Assembly (NCBI GenBank): GCA_048264105.1
Contig: JBLXDJ010000001.1
Span: forward strand, 806,001 to 870,000
DNA: 64,000 nt
Direction of reading: 5' to 3'
Source of the DNA: Oceanospirillum sp048264105
Lineage (GTDB): Bacteria; Pseudomonadota; Gammaproteobacteria; Pseudomonadales; Halomonadaceae
Under the pieces are notes generated by a model that saw nothing but the letters and a program-made list of their open reading frames with translations, did no database searches and was not told the origin of the DNA. Shown here piece by piece: positions 61,688 through 64,000 of this stretch (its first letter is position 1; each line of letters opens with the position of its first letter). A program made the position numbers and the translations under genes.

Positions 61688-62344
61688 TCACGCACACGTC
61701 ACTCCCGTGCCTTTTAAGCCGCAGTATCCATTGGGATTGGCGTCAAGATATTGCTGATGATACGGCTCAGCGAAGAAGAAGGTTTTGTCGACAGCGATTT
61801 CTGTCGTTATCGGGTTATAGCCCGCTGCTTCCAGGCGACTCTGGAAAGCCTTCATACTGGCCAGGGCAATCTGGTAATCAGCCTCGTTTTGGCAGTAAAT
61901 AGCAGAGCGGTATTGTGTTCCACGATCATTTCCCTGACGCATCCCCTGAGTCGGGTCATGACTTTCCCAGAAAAGCGCCAATAACTGCTCAAGGGACAAT
62001 TTCTCAGGATCATAAGCAACCGCAACCACTTCGGTATGCCCGGTGAGACCACTGCACACCTCTTCATAGCTGGGATAACGGGTGTAACCTCCCGCATAAC
62101 CTGCTGCGGTTAACAAAACCCCTGCCTGCTGCCAGAACAAGCGCTCAGCTCCCCAAAAACAGCCTAAGCCCAGGATAATTTTATTTGGGTAATGCTCCAG
62201 ATCCGTCAGTGTTGCGCCCAGCACACGATGGTCAATCTGTGTCTCAAACAGGTAATCTTCACGACCAGCAAGCGCCTCATCAGGCGAAACCAGCTGGTCT
62301 TTGATCCGATTCAGATTTTCCGGTGAATTATCACTACTCAACAT
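61688..62344 (-). CDS. msrA: Peptide methionine-(S)-sulfoxide reductase MsrA
   Basis: A 218-residue enzyme. GLGCFWGAERLFW carries the catalytic Cys, followed by GYAGGYTRYPSYEEVCSGLTGHTEVV and the conserved DPTQGMRQGNDRGTQYRS. It repairs oxidised methionine with thioredoxin. The length fits the long E. coli form (212). No MsrB next to it; it is divergent from the YchJ-like gene. Confidence 0.97.
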   Translation of the reverse strand: MLSSDNSPENLNRIKDQLVSPDEALAGREDYLFETQIDHRVLGATLTDLEHYPNKIILGLGCFWGAERLFWQQAGVLLTAAGYAGGYTRYPSYEEVCSGLTGHTEVVAVAYDPEKLSLEQLLALFWESHDPTQGMRQGNDRGTQYRSAIYCQNEADYQIALASMKAFQSRLEAAGYNPITTEIAVDKTFFFAEPYHQQYLDANPNGYCGLKGTGVTCA

Positions 62345-62418
62345 AAAAGCGTCTCCGGTATCATAGGGAAAATATCTCTAACTTATTGATAAATATAAAC
62401 CATACTGAGGCAAACTCC

Positions 62419-62916
62419 ATGAGCAATAATACGCACACCCTATCTGACGATCAGATATGCCCTTGCCAGTCCGGGGAAACTTTTGGAGCCTGCTGCAAGA
62501 GTTACATTACCGGTGACGCTCTGCCGGAAACACCGGAACAGCTGATGAGATCACGCTATAGCGCTTACGTTCTGGCTGATCTGGAGTATATCGAGCAGAC
62601 AACGCAGAAAGATGTCAGACCACAATACGACTTTGAAGGCCTGAAGGCCTGGGCTGAAAACTCAGAATGGCTGGGATTGAAGATCCACAATACTGAAACC
62701 GATGGCGACAGCGGTCGGGTACAGTTTACCGCTCGCTACCGTGAGAAAGAGGGCATCATCAACCACTCGGAAGATTCAAAGTTTGTCCGCGAAGATGGCC
62801 GCTGGTTCTTTGTGCACGGGAAAGATTACACGCCACCCGCTGAAAAGAATGCTGGCCGGAATGATCCCTGCCCTTGCGGAAGCGGTAAAAAATTCAAGAA
62901 ATGTTGTATGAACTAA
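62419..62916 (+). CDS. YchJ-like SEC-C metal-binding protein (UPF0225)
   Basis: A 165-residue protein with an N-terminal zinc-binding SEC-C-like motif (CPCQSGETFGACCKSY), a middle NTF2-like domain of the YchJ type (LMRSRYSAYVLADLEYI) and a C-terminal SEC-C motif (NDPCPCGSGKKFKKCC). The fold is known in the family but its function is not. The frame is open from a TTG at 62386; GAGG before the ATG at 62419 favours that start. A bidirectional terminator follows. Confidence 0.9.
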   Translation: MSNNTHTLSDDQICPCQSGETFGACCKSYITGDALPETPEQLMRSRYSAYVLADLEYIEQTTQKDVRPQYDFEGLKAWAENSEWLGLKIHNTETDGDSGRVQFTARYREKEGIINHSEDSKFVREDGRWFFVHGKDYTPPAEKNAGRNDPCPCGSGKKFKKCCMN

Positions 62917-62921
62917 GCGAA

Positions 62922-62952
62922 AAAAAGAGCCAGCATAATGCTGGCTCTTTTT
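62922..62952. terminator. Bidirectional-type terminator
   Basis: 14-bp perfect stem AAAAAGAGCCAGCA-TAA-TGCTGGCTCTTTTT between the convergent YchJ-like and cytochrome c' genes. Confidence 0.94.
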
Positions 62953-62972
62953 ATACCTGATTCGGTTCAATA

Positions 62973-63416
62973 CTAACGCGCTTTAAACAGGCGGTGACAG
63001 CTCTTACAGGACTTAGCGGCGCGATTAACATACATGCGCGCATCTTCCTGATTGGCATATTTGAGGCTGTCTGCCGTTTTTTCCGTCAGATCGATAAACT
63101 CAAGCATCTGTTTTTCAAAGCGCGGCCAATTGTCCCAGATACGATCCAGAGCCTTGGTATCACCCTCGTGAGAACGAACACGGAACATTTCAACCAGCGG
63201 CTGGCTTAACTCGGCAAGCTTGTCCGCCTCGGCCTTAGCAGCAGCCGCGTCAAACTCTTTCTGAATCACAATAAAGCGCAACTGCTTAAAGCTCGCTTTA
63301 ATATCCTCAAACTGATCCTGCCGTGCTTTAATCGCAACATCCGGAGCACTGTAGTCTGCCGCAATAACATTGCCGGTAAACATCAGCCCAACAAGCAGGG
63401 CGACCAATTTATTCAT
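62973..63416 (-). CDS. Cytochrome c'/c556-type periplasmic protein
   Basis: A 147-residue secreted four-helix-bundle cytochrome; signal peptide ends near NVIAADYS. The single heme motif CKSCH lies near the C terminus, as in cytochromes c' and c556. Family roles include nitric oxide binding and electron transfer. It lies 55 bases downstream of a strand-mate HD-GYP gene, possibly in one transcript. Confidence 0.9.
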   Translation of the reverse strand: MNKLVALLVGLMFTGNVIAADYSAPDVAIKARQDQFEDIKASFKQLRFIVIQKEFDAAAAKAEADKLAELSQPLVEMFRVRSHEGDTKALDRIWDNWPRFEKQMLEFIDLTEKTADSLKYANQEDARMYVNRAAKSCKSCHRLFKAR

Positions 63417-63470
63417 ACCTTACCTCTTAACCGTTGACTCTTAGCTATTAAAACAATGAGTACAGATACG

Positions 63471-64000
63471 CTAGCTAACGCGCATCAGTTTCAGTCCCCA
63501 CAAAATAGACGGGTTGATATTACCCAGTTGCTCTACCTTGATATCGCCTTTAATGCCGTAACGCTTGTCGCCGGTATCCCGCATCACAGGATGCATAAAA
63601 CGGGTTCCGAAACGATCCCGAATCGATGAAACCACCGGCTTACTGCTCTCCTGAGACTTACGCTTGATCACAACACCCATCTCGCCATTAACCAGCTCCA
63701 CAGTGGCTCCCGGCGGATAGATACCCAGCTCAGACAAAAAGACGCTGGTCAGAGATTCATCAAAGAAACTGCCACGCTGCATAAACAGCTGCTTAAGACT
63801 ACGCTGCGGCGTCAGAGCGGGACGATAAGGACGGCTGGAGATCATTGCGGAGTAGATATCCGCCAGACCAACAATCTTGGCTTCCAGGCAGATCTGATCG
63901 CCACGGAGCCCTTTAGGGTATCCACTGCCATCAATCTTCTCATGGTGCTGAAGCACAATATTCAGCCAGAGATCGTTAGTAATACCTGCTGCTTTGAGCA
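63471..64000 (-). CDS. HD-GYP cyclic-di-GMP phosphodiesterase, partial
   Basis: The frame is open to the window end; the apparent GTG start at 63956 is only an internal codon, because the reading frame continues upstream as LKAAGITNDLWLNIVLQHHEKIDGSGYP. HHEKIDGSGYPKGL is the HD-GYP motif and AKIVGLADIYSAM is the following metal-site helix. The last ~70 residues form a small C-terminal domain. It would hydrolyse cyclic-di-GMP. N-terminal parts lie outside the window. Confidence 0.9.
   Translation of the reverse strand, partial: LKAAGITNDLWLNIVLQHHEKIDGSGYPKGLRGDQICLEAKIVGLADIYSAMISSRPYRPALTPQRSLKQLFMQRGSFFDESLTSVFLSELGIYPPGATVELVNGEMGVVIKRKSQESSKPVVSSIRDRFGTRFMHPVMRDTGDKRYGIKGDIKVEQLGNINPSILWGLKLMRVS

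Overview
The window looks like the chromosome of a marine gammaproteobacterium, most likely in or near the Oceanospirillales (an Amphritea, Neptunomonas or Marinobacterium type of organism). This is inferred from gene content and order, not from a marker gene: sodium-type PomAB stator genes, FadL and DcaP-like porins, a TAXI binding protein, the gacA-uvrC-pgsA-tRNA block in the order known from Escherichia and Pseudomonas, a PhhR/TyrR-type regulator, a nitrite/sulfite reductase with its DUF934 partner, and many cyclic-di-GMP and chemotaxis proteins. Base composition and codon use look even throughout. There is no phage, transposon, integron or CRISPR array. One run of exactly 100 N marks an assembly gap, entered from a 7-bp tandem repeat.

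Layout. Positions 1-6 kb hold a CheB-CheR fusion (cut by the window start) downstream of a very large hybrid histidine kinase. At 6-10 kb are a DUF6482 protein, a nuclease-helicase fusion of the DinG/XPD type and an orphan periplasmic binding protein. At 10-14 kb lie gamma-glutamyltransferase, a second orphan binding protein and a polysaccharide deacetylase. At 14-18.4 kb is the most distinctive block: a tsdBA-like pair (diheme cytochrome plus thiosulfate dehydrogenase/tetrathionate reductase) facing a TtrSR-like two-component system, with an unusual inverted-repeat leader in front of tsdB. At 18.6-25.3 kb come a diguanylate cyclase, FadL, the assembly gap, a porin, a TAXI protein and NfuA. 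At 25.8-33.2 kb are metH, a MATE exporter and cysI with its DUF934 partner.

At 33.4-44 kb are pomAB, marC, pdxH, a Pat-type lysine acetyltransferase divergent from a zinc-dependent deacetylase, an HDOD-GGDEF protein, and a split Aer-like receptor (PAS protein plus MCP). At 44-51.8 kb follow DUF599, a LapG-like protease, rarD, a 57-residue membrane protein, rimO, an orphan ParB, a rhodanese, sohB and an SCP2 protein. At 52-56 kb are gorA, prpE and an ArsR-family regulator with the SqrR/BigR cysteine pair. At 56.3-59.9 kb is the tRNA cluster with pgsA, uvrC and gacA. At 60-64 kb are tyrR/phhR, msrA, a YchJ-like protein, a cytochrome c' and an HD-GYP protein cut by the window end.

Themes that tie the genes together. 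(1) Sulfur: tsdBA, TtrSR-like, cysI, rhodanese, the SqrR-like sensor, gorA and msrA. (2) Short-chain acyl-CoA and lipid metabolism: FadL, SCP2, PrpE and the Pat/deacetylase pair; near-identical CAAAC-N4-GTTTG palindromes lie at the fadL and SCP2 promoters, with a weaker copy at the pat/deacetylase promoter, and three GTCGACA sites lie upstream of prpE. (3) Signal transduction: two GGDEF proteins, an HD-GYP protein, a LapG-like protease and several chemosensory or two-component proteins. The best candidates for undescribed biology are the tsdB leader, the shared operator set and the orphan SqrR-like regulator with its structured upstream region. All three are sequence-based inferences.
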